Assembly: GCF_030704685.1 (NCBI RefSeq)
Contig: NZ_JAUZDX010000002.1
Location: 537,245 to 601,244, forward strand
Length of the DNA stretch: 64,000 nucleotides
Reading direction: 5' to 3'
Source of the DNA: Acidovorax sp. A1169
Lineage (GTDB): Bacteria > Pseudomonadota > Gammaproteobacteria > Burkholderiales > Burkholderiaceae_C
In this document: one piece after another, positions 34,831-46,327 of the stretch
How the letters are laid out: each line of letters starts with the position of its first letter
How positions within the stretch are numbered: position 1 is the first letter of the stretch
Notes under the pieces: generated by a model
What the model was told of the DNA's origin: nothing
Seen by the model: the letters and a program-made list of their open reading frames with translations, nothing else
The model's database searches: none
Translations under genes and position numbers: made by a program

Positions 34831-35896
34831 GCTAGAACCACGCCCCCAGGCCTCGCGGCTGTGGACCTTCGGCTCGCCGCTGCTGGCGCTGGCCATTACC
34901 GTACTGATCGGCGTGGTGCTGTTCGCCGCGCTGGGCAAAGACCCCGTGCGTGCGCTGCAGATCTTCTTCTGGGAGCCGATCAAGACGCCCTACGCCATCG
35001 GCGAGTTGATGGTCAAGGCCACGCCGCTGCTGCTCATCGCGCTCGGCCTGGCCGTGTGCTTTCGCTCCAACGTCTGGAACATCGGCGCCGAGGGCCAGTT
35101 CGTCATCGGCGCCGTGGCGGCCGGCGGCGTGGCGCTGCTGGCCGAGAAGACCACCGGGCCCTGGATCGTGCCGGCCATTTTGCTGGCCGGTGTGCTCGGC
35201 GGCATGGCCTGGGCGGGGCTCACGGCGCTGCTGCGCGACAAGTTCAACGCCAGCGAGATCCTGGTCAGCCTGATGCTGGTCTACGTGGCCACGCTGGTGC
35301 TCGGCTACCTGGTCTACGGCCCGTGGAAGGACCCCATGGGCTACAACTTTCCACAAACCAAGACCTTCGAGCGCGTGACGCAGATCCCGCGCCTGATGCA
35401 GGGCTCGCGCATGTCCATCGGCCTGCTGCTGGCCCTGGCCGGTGCTGCCGCGCTGTGGGTGTTTCTGTTCCGCACCCGCGCGGGCTTTGCCCAGCAGGTG
35501 GGCGGGCTGGCGCCGGCGGCGGCGCGCTACGCGGGCTTCTCGTCGCGCCGTGCGCTGTGGGTGGCGCTGCTGATCTCGGGCGGCGCTGCCGGTCTGGCGG
35601 GCGCGCTCGAAGTGGCCGGCCCCATCGGCCAGCTCACGCCCTATGTGCCGGCGGGCTACGGCTTCGCGGCCATCATCGTCGCCTTCGTCGGGCGGCTGCA
35701 CCCGGTGGGCATGATCCTCTCGGCGATTTTGATGAGCATGTTCTATATCGGCGGCGAGCTGGCGCAGTCGCGCATGGGCCTGCCCAAGTCGCTCACGGGC
35801 GTGTTCCAGGGCCTGCTGCTGTTCACGCTGCTGGCCTGCGACACGCTGATTGCCTATCGCGTGCGCTGGGTCGGCACGAAAGGGGTGAAGGCATGA
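34823..35896 (+). CDS. BMP-type ABC transporter permease 1
   Basis: A 357-residue inner-membrane permease with about 9-10 hydrophobic segments. Family markers are KATPLLLIALGLAVCFRSN, then VWNIGAEGQFVIGAVAA, and later RLHPVGMILSAILMS. The first segment begins near residue 15. It forms half of the membrane channel with the 35948 permease. The start overlaps the ATPase gene, so the two are co-translated. Confidence 0.9.
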   Translation: MLKLEPRPQASRLWTFGSPLLALAITVLIGVVLFAALGKDPVRALQIFFWEPIKTPYAIGELMVKATPLLLIALGLAVCFRSNVWNIGAEGQFVIGAVAAGGVALLAEKTTGPWIVPAILLAGVLGGMAWAGLTALLRDKFNASEILVSLMLVYVATLVLGYLVYGPWKDPMGYNFPQTKTFERVTQIPRLMQGSRMSIGLLLALAGAAALWVFLFRTRAGFAQQVGGLAPAAARYAGFSSRRALWVALLISGGAAGLAGALEVAGPIGQLTPYVPAGYGFAAIIVAFVGRLHPVGMILSAILMSMFYIGGELAQSRMGLPKSLTGVFQGLLLFTLLACDTLIAYRVRWVGTKGVKA

Positions 35897-35947
35897 ACCA
35901 CCACCACCGCCTCTGCGTGAATCTCTCGGTCAGGAAGGAAGCTTGAT

Positions 35948-36868
35948 ATGGAATCCTATGCACTGCTCATAGGCGCCACGCTGAGTGCGGGCACCGTCCT
36001 GGCCATCGCGGCGCTGGGCCTGTTGATCAACGAGAAGGCCGGCATCGTCAACCTCGGCGCCGAGGGCATGATGCTGTGCGCCGCCATCGCCGGCTTCGCC
36101 ACCGTGGTACACACCGGCAACAGCTGGCTGGGCTTCGCGGCCGGCATGGCCGCCGGGGCCTTGCTGGCCGCCATCTTCGGCGTGCTGGTGATCTGGCTCA
36201 ACACCAACCAGTACGCCACGGGGCTGGCGCTCAGCCTGTTCGGCGTGGGCTTCTCGGCCTTCCTGGGCATCAGCTACGTGCAGGCCAAGCTGCCCGAGAT
36301 GCCCAAGTACGCCATCCCCGGTCTGTCCGAGGTGCCGCTGCTCGGGCCGGCGCTGTTCCAGCAGCACCCGGTGGTCTATCTCACCATGGTGCTGGTGGCA
36401 GCCCTCATCTGGTTCCTGTACCGCTCGCGCGCCGGACTGGTGCTGCGCTCGGTGGGCGAGTCGCCCGAGTCGGCCCACGCGCTGGGCTACCCGGTGCGCC
36501 GCATCCGCCTGGCGGCCGTGGTGGCCGGCGGCGCGCTGTGCGGCCTGTCGGGGGCCTACATCTCCACCGTCTACACCCCGCTGTGGGTGGAGGGCATGGT
36601 GGCTGGCCGCGGCTGGATCGCGCTGGCGCTGACCACCTTCGCCACCTGGCGCCCGGCGCGCGTGCTGCTCGGGGCCTACCTGTTCGGCGGCGTGACCATG
36701 CTGCAGTTCCATCTGCAGGCCACGGGCGTGCAGGTGGCCAGCCAGTTGCTGAGCATGCTGCCCTACGTGGCCACCATCGTGGTGCTGGCCCTGATTTCGC
36801 GCAACCCGGCGTGGATCCGCATCAACATGCCCGCCTCGCTGGGCAAACCTTTCTACCCGGGTTCGTGA
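35948..36868 (+). CDS. BMP-type ABC transporter permease 2
   Basis: A 306-residue inner-membrane permease with about 8-9 helices and the family motif INEKAGIVNLGAEGMMLCAA near residue 30, plus RSVGESPESAHALGYPVRRI in the coupling loop. It is the second half of the membrane channel. It follows permease 1 after 51 bases, with AAGGAAG before the ATG. The binding protein gene starts 189 bases downstream, after its own possible promoter (a CATAAT at 36991-36996). Confidence 0.9.
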   Translation: MESYALLIGATLSAGTVLAIAALGLLINEKAGIVNLGAEGMMLCAAIAGFATVVHTGNSWLGFAAGMAAGALLAAIFGVLVIWLNTNQYATGLALSLFGVGFSAFLGISYVQAKLPEMPKYAIPGLSEVPLLGPALFQQHPVVYLTMVLVAALIWFLYRSRAGLVLRSVGESPESAHALGYPVRRIRLAAVVAGGALCGLSGAYISTVYTPLWVEGMVAGRGWIALALTTFATWRPARVLLGAYLFGGVTMLQFHLQATGVQVASQLLSMLPYVATIVVLALISRNPAWIRINMPASLGKPFYPGS

Positions 36869-37057
36869 ATACGGACGAATGCCTTCCCGTGGGGCACGTG
36901 CTCGGCTTGGATCTTGCATCCTGCCGGGCGCTGAAGCCTTTCGGGCTGCATGTCCCCCAAAAACCTTTGGTTACCGCCCGGTAGATCACCCCATAATCGC
37001 TGTTTTCGTTCCCCCGCTGTTGCAACACTTTCTTTCTTCTCTTCAAAAGGAACCGAC

Positions 37058-38227
37058 ATGACTGATCTGCAGAAACGCTCCCTGCTCAAGGTGGCTGCGC
37101 TCTCCGCTGTAGCCGCTGCCGCACTGGTGGGCTGTGGCAAGAAGGAAGAGCCGGCCGCTGCGGCGCCTGCGCCCGCCCCGGCGCCCGTGGCCTCTGCGCC
37201 CGCGCCCAAGCCCGAGCCACTGAAGATCGCGTTCGCCTATGTCGGCCCCGTGGGCGACGGCGGCTGGTCGTTTGCCCATGACAATGGCCGCAAGGCCATC
37301 GAGAAGGAATTCGGCGACAAGGTGGTCACCAGCTTCGTCGAGAGCGTGCCCGAATCGGCCGATGCCGAGCGCGTGCTGCGCGACCTGGCCGGCCAGGGCA
37401 ACAAGCTGATCTTCGGCACCACCTTCGGCTACATGGAGTCCATCCAGAAGATCGCCCCCGACTTCAAGGACGTGAAGTTCGAGCACGCCACCGGCTACAA
37501 GACCGCCGACAACGTGCGCACCTACGACAGCCGCACCTACGAAGGCGCCTACATGGCCGGCGTGATCGCCGGTGCCATGACCAAGACCAACACGCTTGGC
37601 GTGGTGGGCTCGGTGCCGATCCCTGAAGTGATCCGCAACATCAACAGCTTCACGCTGGGTGCGCAGTCGGTCAACCCCAAGATCAAGACCAAGGTGGTGT
37701 GGGTCAACGAATGGTTCAGCCCGCCCAAGGAAACCGAAGCCGCCACCTCGCTGATCAACGGCGGCGCCGACGTGCTGTTCCAGAACACCGACTCGCCCGC
37801 CGTGCTCAAGACCGCCCAGGAAAAGGGCAAGCGCGCCTTCGGCTGGGACAGCGACATGACCGCCTACGGCCCCAAGGCCCACCTGGCATCGGCCGTGATC
37901 AACTGGGGCCCGTACTACATCAAGGCCACCAAGGACGCGCTGGAAGGCAAGTGGGCCACGGGCCAGAGCTGGTGGGGCGTTAAGGAAGGAGCGATCGACA
38001 TCGTTTCCATCGCCGAAGACGTGCCCGCCGACACCAAGACCAAGGTCGAAGCCATCAAGAAGGGCCTGGCCGACGGCAGCTTCCAGATCTGGAAGGGCCC
38101 CATCGTAGGCCAGGACGGCAAGGAAGTGGTCGCCAAGGACGCCGTCGCCGACGACAAGTTCCTGAGCGGCGTGAACTTCTACGTCAAGGGCGTGGAAGGC
38201 AAGATCCCCGGCGGCGACAAGAAGTAA
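37058..38227 (+). CDS. BMP-family nucleoside-binding lipoprotein
   Basis: A 389-residue substrate-binding protein. The signal peptide (LLKVAALSAVAAAALVGC) ends in a lipobox at about residue 24, followed by an Ala/Pro-rich tether (about 28-50). The BMP domain has IAFAYVGPVGDGGWSFAHDN, then FGTTFGYMESIQKIAPDF, ADVLFQNTDSPAVLKTA and SAVINWGPYYIKATKDAL. BMP/Med proteins bind nucleosides; the purine setting suggests guanosine, inosine, adenosine or xanthosine. AAAAGGAA precedes the ATG. It is followed by a strong terminator at 38266-38296. A second BMP protein lies at 42276. Confidence 0.93.
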   Translation: MTDLQKRSLLKVAALSAVAAAALVGCGKKEEPAAAAPAPAPAPVASAPAPKPEPLKIAFAYVGPVGDGGWSFAHDNGRKAIEKEFGDKVVTSFVESVPESADAERVLRDLAGQGNKLIFGTTFGYMESIQKIAPDFKDVKFEHATGYKTADNVRTYDSRTYEGAYMAGVIAGAMTKTNTLGVVGSVPIPEVIRNINSFTLGAQSVNPKIKTKVVWVNEWFSPPKETEAATSLINGGADVLFQNTDSPAVLKTAQEKGKRAFGWDSDMTAYGPKAHLASAVINWGPYYIKATKDALEGKWATGQSWWGVKEGAIDIVSIAEDVPADTKTKVEAIKKGLADGSFQIWKGPIVGQDGKEVVAKDAVADDKFLSGVNFYVKGVEGKIPGGDKK

Positions 38228-38265
38228 GCAGCCCCGTCACCAGGCCCTGGCGGCCTGGTCCAGGA

Positions 38266-38296
38266 AAGGGAACGTGCGCGGCACGTTCCCTTTTTC
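38266..38296 (+). terminator. Rho-independent terminator of the BMP transporter operon
   Basis: Stem GGGAACGTGC (38268-38277) pairs with GCACGTTCCC (38281-38290), a three-base loop, followed by five T residues. It ends the transporter operon 40 bases after the binding protein stop. Confidence 0.92.
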
Positions 38297-38361
38297 GTTG
38301 GGGCCGTACAGAATGTCCACAGGGCTGCACGCCGAGCCCTTGAAAAACAAAAAGCATTCCC

Positions 38362-40391
<2,030 letters not shown>

Positions 40392-40461
40392 GAGACCCGG
40401 CGGCAAGGCCCAGAGAGGCCGAAACCGGGTGCCGCGGCCTGCAGAAACCCAGGGTAAATCC

Positions 40462-40549
40462 TATAATTCAATTTTCTGTAAGCATTTGTTGGCTCCCATG
40501 AAGGTGCTGGCATTGCTGAATGCGGCCCCTGGGGGCCGTATTTTTTTTG
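40462..40549 (+). promoter_or_regulatory. Consensus -10 followed by an intrinsic terminator before the chemoreceptor gene
   Basis: TATAAT at 40462-40467 is a perfect -10, with no clear -35. About 50 bases further, CGGCCCC (40523-40529) and GGGGCCG (40532-40538) form a hairpin followed by eight T residues (40541-40548), only 37 bases before the chemoreceptor ATG. It can end transcription from the adenine deaminase gene, but any promoter here must read through it to reach the chemoreceptor, so it may act as an attenuator or release a short RNA of about 75 nt. Confidence 0.5.
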
Positions 40550-40585
40550 TGCAACCCACGCCCGTTCCTGACCGGAGTCTTCCCC

Positions 40586-42160
40586 ATGTTTCTCAATCAG
40601 CTGTCCATCGGCAAGCGCCTGACCCTGGTGCTCGGTGCGATCCTTGCCCTGTTCCTGCTCAGTTCCATCGTGGCCGTGCTCCGGCTGGGCCAGCTCGGCA
40701 CCGAGATCGACACCATGGTCGACGACAACATCAAGACCGAGCGTGCCGGTGCCGACTGGCTGCGCCACACCACCTCGGGCGTGCAGCGCGCAGCGGCCAT
40801 CGCCAAGAGCAGCGACGCGGCCCTGATCCCGTATTTCGCACCGGCCACTGCGGCGTCGATCAGCCAGACCAACGAGCTGCAGAAGTTCATCGAATCGAAG
40901 ATGGACACGGCCGAGGAAAAGCAGCTCTTCACCAAGGTGGGTGAGCTGCGCAAGAGCTACCTCGCTGCGCGGGAAGAGGTGAGCAAGTTCAAGCAGGCCG
41001 GCGATGCGGAGAACGCCAGCAAGGTGTTCACCGAGCGCTTCGAGCCCACCTCGCGCGACTACCTGGCCGGTGTGCAGCAGATGGTGGACGCGCAACGCGC
41101 CCAACTGGATGCCGCAGGCAAGCGCGCCGAGGGACTGCGCGCCCAGACCACCCTGCTGCTGCAGGTGTGCACCGCCATCTCGCTGCTGCTCGGTGCCCTG
41201 CTGGCCTGGCTGCTGGCCATCAGCATCACCCGCCCCCTGCGCCAGGCCGAAGCCATTGCCGAAGCCATCGCCGGCATGGACCTGACCGGTGCTCCCCAGG
41301 CCAGCTACGCCAACGACGAGACCGGCCATCTGCTGCGCTCGCTGGACGTGATGCGCAGTGCGCTGCACGGCTCGCTGCAGCAGGTGCGCGGCGTGGTGGA
41401 CAGCATCTCCACCGCCAGCACGCAGATCGCCATCGGCAACCAGGACCTGAGCGCGCGCACCGAGCAGACCGCCGCCAACCTGGAGGAGACGGCCAGCTCC
41501 ATGGAAGAGCTCACCAGCACAGTGCGCCAGAGCGCCGACTCGGCCGTGCAGGCCAACCAGATGGCCGCGTCTGCCGCCCAGGTGGCGCAGCGCGGTGGCG
41601 AGGTCGTGGCCCAGGTGGTGAGCACCATGGACGCGATCAACGCCAGCAGCAAGAAGATCGCCGACATCATCGGCACCATCGACGGCATCGCCTTCCAGAC
41701 CAACATCCTGGCGCTGAACGCCGCCGTGGAAGCCGCTCGGGCCGGTGAGCAGGGCCGAGGCTTTGCCGTAGTGGCCAGCGAAGTGCGCAGCCTGGCCGGG
41801 CGCAGCGCCGAAGCGGCCAAGGAGATCAAGACCCTGATCGGCCAGTCGGTCGAGAAGGTCGAATCGGGCGCTGCGCTGGTGCAGAACGCTGGCAGCACCA
41901 TGGGCGAGATCGTGAGCTCCGTGCGCCGCGTGACCGATATCCTCGGCGAGATCAGCGCTGCCGCATCGGAGCAGAGCCAGGGCATCAGCCAGGTGAACGT
42001 GGCCGTCAGCCAGCTCGACCAGATGACGCAGCAGAACGCGGCGCTGGTGGAGGAATCCACAGCCGCTGCCGAGAGCCTCAAGGACCAGGCCGCGCGCCTG
42101 GCCGAGGTGGTGGGCGCCTTCCGCCTGGGGGCGCCATCGGGCGCCCTGCGACTGCGCTGA
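40586..42160 (+). CDS. Methyl-accepting chemotaxis protein
   Basis: A 524-residue chemoreceptor. TM1 is at about 10-32 ([20 protein letters not shown]), the periplasmic four-helix-bundle sensor at about 33-185, TM2 at about 188-210, then HAMP and the signalling coiled coil. The hairpin tip is intact: [20 protein letters not shown], then [33 protein letters not shown] and [14 protein letters not shown] are methylation-region sequences. No CheR/CheB-tethering pentapeptide is at the C-terminus. Its place between adenine deaminase and a nucleoside-binding protein suggests a role in taxis toward purines, by direct binding or through the BMP protein; this is inference. Confidence 0.92.
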   Translation: MFLNQLSIGKRLTLVLGAILALFLLSSIVAVLRLGQLGTEIDTMVDDNIKTERAGADWLRHTTSGVQRAAAIAKSSDAALIPYFAPATAASISQTNELQKFIESKMDTAEEKQLFTKVGELRKSYLAAREEVSKFKQAGDAENASKVFTERFEPTSRDYLAGVQQMVDAQRAQLDAAGKRAEGLRAQTTLLLQVCTAISLLLGALLAWLLAISITRPLRQAEAIAEAIAGMDLTGAPQASYANDETGHLLRSLDVMRSALHGSLQQVRGVVDSISTASTQIAIGNQDLSARTEQTAANLEETASSMEELTSTVRQSADSAVQANQMAASAAQVAQRGGEVVAQVVSTMDAINASSKKIADIIGTIDGIAFQTNILALNAAVEAARAGEQGRGFAVVASEVRSLAGRSAEAAKEIKTLIGQSVEKVESGAALVQNAGSTMGEIVSSVRRVTDILGEISAAASEQSQGISQVNVAVSQLDQMTQQNAALVEESTAAAESLKDQAARLAEVVGAFRLGAPSGALRLR

Positions 42161-42196
42161 GGAAGCGTCGCGCCCGCGCTTGCGCGGCCCGCTGGC

Positions 42197-42247
42197 TACA
42201 ATACTGCCCTTGCAAAGGCTGCTGTCCCGGCAGCCTTTTGCTTTTTC
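42197..42247 (+). terminator. Terminator after the chemoreceptor gene, with an overlapping -10-like element
   Basis: Stem AAAGGCTGC (42214-42222) pairs with GCAGCCTTT (42230-42238), followed by a T-rich tail (TTTTGCTTTTT). It ends the chemoreceptor transcript. TACAAT at 42197-42202 just before it could be the -10 of the next gene, which starts only 29 bases after the T tract; in that case the hairpin would lie in that gene's leader. Confidence 0.8.
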
Positions 42248-42275
42248 TGTCATCGGGACCATGTAGAGGACTACC

Positions 42276-43409
42276 ATGTACAAAAACCTCGCCACCGCAC
42301 TGCGTGCGGTCTGTGTGAGTGCGCTTTTCGGCGCCGTTTCCATCTCCCCCGCCTTTTCTCAATCCCTTGGCCAGCCAGCGGCCGCAGCGCCCAAAACCGG
42401 GCCGGTCAAGGCCGGCTTCGTCTATGTCTCGCCCATTACCGAGGCGGGCTGGACGAAGCAGCACGACGATGGCCGCAAGGCCGTGGAGGCGGCGCTGGGC
42501 AACCAGGTCAAGACGACTTTCGTCGAGAACGTGGCCGAGGGGGCCGACGCCGAGCGCGTGATCCGCGACCTGGCGGCCACGGGCCACCAGATCATCTTCA
42601 CGCCCAGCTTTGGCTACATGGAGCCCACGCTCAAGGTGGCGCAGGACTATCCGAACGTGAAGTTCGAGTCCATCACCGGCTACAAGACGGCTGCCAACGT
42701 GGCCGTGGCCAATGCGCGCTACTACGAGGGCCGCTACCTGGCCGGCATCGCGGCGGGCCGCATGAGCAAGACCGGCGTGGCCGGCTATGTGGCGGGCTTT
42801 CCCATTCCCGAGGTGCTGCAGGGCATCAATGCCTTCACGCTGGGCATGCGCTCGGTGAACCCCAAGGCCACGGTCAAGGTGGTCTGGCTCAACGTCTGGT
42901 TCGACCCGCCCAGGGAGCGCGACGCCGCCATGGTGCTGTTCAACCAGGATGTCGACGTGATCGCCTTCCACACCGGCTCCACCGCCGTGATGGCCGCCGC
43001 GCAGGAGCGCGGCAAGATGGCCGTGGCCTACCACTCCGACATGCGCGGCGCGGGGCCCGACGCGCAGATCATCGCCGTCACCCACCAGTGGGGTCGGTAC
43101 TACACCGAGCGAGTGCGCGCCGTGCAGGCCGGCACCTGGAAGAGCGGCACTGTCTGGGGTGGCGTGCGCGAGGGCATGATCCGCGTGGGCGACTTCGGCC
43201 CCAAGGTGCCTGCCGCCGTGCAGCAGGAGGTGCTGGCCGCGCAGAAGGCCGTGGGCGACGGTACCTTGCACCCTTTCCGTGCCGGCAAGGCGCCGGTGCG
43301 CGACAACGAGGGCAACGAGGTGATCGCCGCCGGCCATGTGCTCGGTGATGCGCAGATCCTCAAGATGAACTGGCTGGTCGACGGCGTACAGGGCAAGCTG
43401 GCCCACTGA
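42276..43409 (+). CDS. Second BMP-family nucleoside-binding protein
   Basis: A 377-residue periplasmic binding protein of the BMP family, paralogous to the one at 37058 (AGFVYVSPITEAGWTKQHDD; IFTPSFGYMEPTLKVAQDYP; VIAFHTGSTAVMAAAQERGK; AVTHQWGRYYTERVRA). It differs in having a cleavable type I signal peptide (ALFGAVSISPAFSQS, cut near residue 29) and no lipobox, so it is soluble in the periplasm. It has no permease or ATPase of its own nearby and may feed the 33241 transporter, or serve the neighbouring chemoreceptor. GAGGA lies before the ATG; an AUG-UAG start-stop pair occurs at 42260-42265. Confidence 0.92.
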   Translation: MYKNLATALRAVCVSALFGAVSISPAFSQSLGQPAAAAPKTGPVKAGFVYVSPITEAGWTKQHDDGRKAVEAALGNQVKTTFVENVAEGADAERVIRDLAATGHQIIFTPSFGYMEPTLKVAQDYPNVKFESITGYKTAANVAVANARYYEGRYLAGIAAGRMSKTGVAGYVAGFPIPEVLQGINAFTLGMRSVNPKATVKVVWLNVWFDPPRERDAAMVLFNQDVDVIAFHTGSTAVMAAAQERGKMAVAYHSDMRGAGPDAQIIAVTHQWGRYYTERVRAVQAGTWKSGTVWGGVREGMIRVGDFGPKVPAAVQQEVLAAQKAVGDGTLHPFRAGKAPVRDNEGNEVIAAGHVLGDAQILKMNWLVDGVQGKLAH

Positions 43410-43489
43410 CCCCGCCTTGCCCAAGGGCGCATATCCACTATAGGCACACGCATATGCAGCGGCGCGCCGCTGCCGCTAAGCTTGCGCCC

Positions 43490-44797
43490 ATGCGTGTCTA
43501 CCGTTCTGCCCTTTTGCGTTTCGCCGACGATGGCTCGGCCCTGTATGACGAGGACGGCCTGCTGGCCATCGCCCCCGACGGCGCAGGCCGCCAGCGCGTC
43601 GTGGCCGCGGGTGCCTGGACGGCGCTGGCACCCACCTACGGGCAGGGTGCGGTCGAGCACCTGCCGGGCCGCATCATAGCGCCCGGCTTCGTGGACATGC
43701 ACATCCACTTCCCCCAGACCGACGTGATCGGCGCGCCGGCAGACGGGCTGTTGCCCTGGCTGGAGAACTACACCTTTCCGCACGAGTCGCGCTTCGTCGA
43801 CCCGGCCTATGGCGCGCAGGTCGCCGGCTTCTTCGTCGAAGAGCTGCTGCGCAACGGCGTGAGCACGGCGCTGACCTTCGCCACCTCGCACCCCGCCAGC
43901 GTGGACGCACTGTTCACCGAGGCGCAGCGCCAGCAGCTGCGCCTGATCACCGGCAAGGTGCTGCAGGACCGCCACTCGCCCGATGGCGTGCGCGACCTCA
44001 CCGAGCAGAGCCTGATCGACACCGAGGCACTGATCCGGCGCTGGCACGGCGTGGGCCGGCTGGGCTATGCCATCACGCCGCGCTTTGCGCCCACCAGCAC
44101 GCACGAGCAGCTCCAGGGCGCGGGCGAACTGGCGGCGCGCCACTCCGACGTGTGGATCCAGTCGCACGTGGCCGAGAACCTCGATGAGGTGCGCTGGGCG
44201 CGCGAGCTGTTCCCGGCCTCGCGCAGCTACCTTGCGGTGTACGGCGACTACGGGCTGATGCGCGAGCGCGCTGTGTATGCCCACTGCATCCATTTCGACG
44301 ACGACGACCGGGCGCTGATGCGCGACACCGGCACCGTGGCAGCGGTCAGCCCCACCAGCAACCTGTTCCTGGGCAGCGGCTTCTTCGACTATGCAGGCGC
44401 CGACCGCGTGGGTTTCGGCTACGGCCTGGCCAGCGACGTGGGCGGGGGCACCAGCTTCAGCCCCTTTCGCACCATGCTGGCCGCCTACTACGTGGGCCGC
44501 GAGGGGCAGACCAAGCCCGGCCTGAGCCTGTCGCCCCAGCAGCTGTGGTGGCAGCACACGGCGGGCGCCGCAAAGGCCCTGGGCCTGGGTGGCGTGGTGG
44601 GCAACCTGCAGCCGGGCTGCGAGGGCGACTTCGTTGTCATCAACCCCGCCGCCACCCCGCTGCTGGCGCGCAAGACCGCCCAGGCGAACAACCTGGACGA
44701 ACTGCTGTTCGCGATGATCGTGCTGGGCGACGACCGCCTGGTCGAGCGCACGGTGATCAGCCAGTCGTTGCCGGATGTGCAGGCTGCAGGCACCTGA
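43490..44797 (+). CDS. guaD: Guanine deaminase (amidohydrolase type)
   Basis: A 435-residue zinc amidohydrolase. Metal ligands H71/H73 lie in APGFVDMHIHFPQTDVIG; further motifs are YTFPHESRFVDPAY, IQSHVAENLDEV, YAHCIHFDDDD, and SDVGGGTSFSPFRTM. These match GuaD/ATZ-TRZ guanine deaminases, which convert guanine to xanthine and ammonia. It follows the second BMP protein in the same direction. The ATG at 43490 gives the normal N-terminus. It complements the smaller CDA-fold deaminase at 31574. Confidence 0.94.
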   Translation: MRVYRSALLRFADDGSALYDEDGLLAIAPDGAGRQRVVAAGAWTALAPTYGQGAVEHLPGRIIAPGFVDMHIHFPQTDVIGAPADGLLPWLENYTFPHESRFVDPAYGAQVAGFFVEELLRNGVSTALTFATSHPASVDALFTEAQRQQLRLITGKVLQDRHSPDGVRDLTEQSLIDTEALIRRWHGVGRLGYAITPRFAPTSTHEQLQGAGELAARHSDVWIQSHVAENLDEVRWARELFPASRSYLAVYGDYGLMRERAVYAHCIHFDDDDRALMRDTGTVAAVSPTSNLFLGSGFFDYAGADRVGFGYGLASDVGGGTSFSPFRTMLAAYYVGREGQTKPGLSLSPQQLWWQHTAGAAKALGLGGVVGNLQPGCEGDFVVINPAATPLLARKTAQANNLDELLFAMIVLGDDRLVERTVISQSLPDVQAAGT

Positions 44798-44820
44798 TCG
44801 GCGGCCCGGCGTCTGGGACC

Positions 44821-45123
44821 ATGTTGCATAACCTGTCCTGCACCGCTTCCTTTCTTGTACTGGCGGTCGGCCTGCTGGCCAGCGGATCTGCCTGGGCCCA
44901 GTTGGCGAGCGACAGCACCGCTGCACAGCGGGCGCAGGAAGCCTGCCGCTCCGAGGTGTCGAAGTTCGAGGAGGCCATCGGTTTCATTCGCCGCTCGCAG
45001 GGCAACCAGGCGGCAGCGGACCTCAAGGAGAAGCTGCTGCCCGCCAAGCTGGAGAGCGAAATCCTCTTCAAGGAAGGCTACTGCGGCCTGGCGCGCCACA
45101 TCCGCGAGAAAAAGCTGAGGTGA
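44821..45123 (+). CDS. Small secreted protein, unknown function
   Basis: A 100-residue protein with a clear signal peptide (LSCTASFLVLAVGLLASGSA, cut near WAQ at about residue 26), leaving a mature helical domain of about 75 residues with two cysteines (EACRSEV and GYCGLARH) that could form a disulfide. Charged helices such as VSKFEEAIGFIRRSQ suggest a small all-alpha periplasmic protein. It starts 23 bases after guaD and may share its transcript. I do not recognise the family. Confidence 0.65.
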   Translation: MLHNLSCTASFLVLAVGLLASGSAWAQLASDSTAAQRAQEACRSEVSKFEEAIGFIRRSQGNQAAADLKEKLLPAKLESEILFKEGYCGLARHIREKKLR

Positions 45124-45252
45124 AGTGCCCGGCGTGCGGGGCAGTGGTGATGTGCTTCCTGGCAGGAAGCATGCAAAAACGCCCGTGTCCGTGGGGTGAC
45201 GCGCGGGGCGGTGACAGTGTCCTGCCTAGAATACGGCGCAGGAGTTAACCCA

Positions 45253-45825
<573 letters not shown>

Positions 45826-45883
45826 TCCCGGGGGCGGTGCCCGGCCGGGCCGCCGCCGGGTGGTCCCGTCCTACAGGGGCACT

Positions 45884-45947
45884 GCACTTCGGCTGAAGTG
45901 CAAGCGTTGGTAAGTTGCCTAACATGGATGCATGCCTGCGGATGTTC
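45884..45947 (+). promoter_or_regulatory. Structured leader of the small gene at 45974
   Basis: Two hairpins: GCACTTC-GGCT-GAAGTGC (about 45884-45901) and CCTGCG-GATGTT-CGCAGG (about 45930-45947). Neither is followed by a T tract, so they are not terminators. They lie within the 90 bases before the small gene and may be a structured 5' leader. Confidence 0.35.
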
Positions 45948-45973
45948 GCAGGGTCCGTGTGAAGGAGTCCAAC

Positions 45974-46327
45974 ATGATCGATTTTGTTGAACCGTCCGCA
46001 CCCCGCGCCACGGCGGGTGCCGACCTGCCCAGCCTGCCCCATCTTGCACCAGCCCGCCATGCCGACCTGGGCGAGGCCGACATCCATTACTGGCCTTGCG
46101 AGGTGCTGGATGCCTTCATCCTGCACATGGCCAAGCGTGGCCACTGCGTCAACACGGCCATGATGCTGGGCCACCCGCCCTATGCGCAGGAGCAGTTGGC
46201 CATCGCGCGCCAGCACCATGACGGCGAACTCGATGGGCTTGCCGACCGCCTGGGGAGCTATTTCGGCGCCGGCCCGGCCTCGGGCTCCACGCACACCCTG
46301 TTGCGCCCCTGGCCCTTGGCCTCGTAG
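45974..46327 (+). CDS. Small conserved-looking protein, unknown function
   Basis: A 117-residue cytosolic protein starting MIDFVEPSAPRAT. A strong GAAGGAG Shine-Dalgarno lies 8 bases before the ATG at 45974. The middle part (DIHYWPCEVLDAFILHMAKR, then GHCVNTAMMLGHPPYAQEQL and AIARQHHDG) is helical with several His and Cys residues and looks like a real protein core. The last 70 bases overlap the 3' end of the convergent GGDEF gene at 46258. I do not recognise a domain; a short regulatory or stress protein is possible. Confidence 0.6.
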   Translation: MIDFVEPSAPRATAGADLPSLPHLAPARHADLGEADIHYWPCEVLDAFILHMAKRGHCVNTAMMLGHPPYAQEQLAIARQHHDGELDGLADRLGSYFGAGPASGSTHTLLRPWPLAS

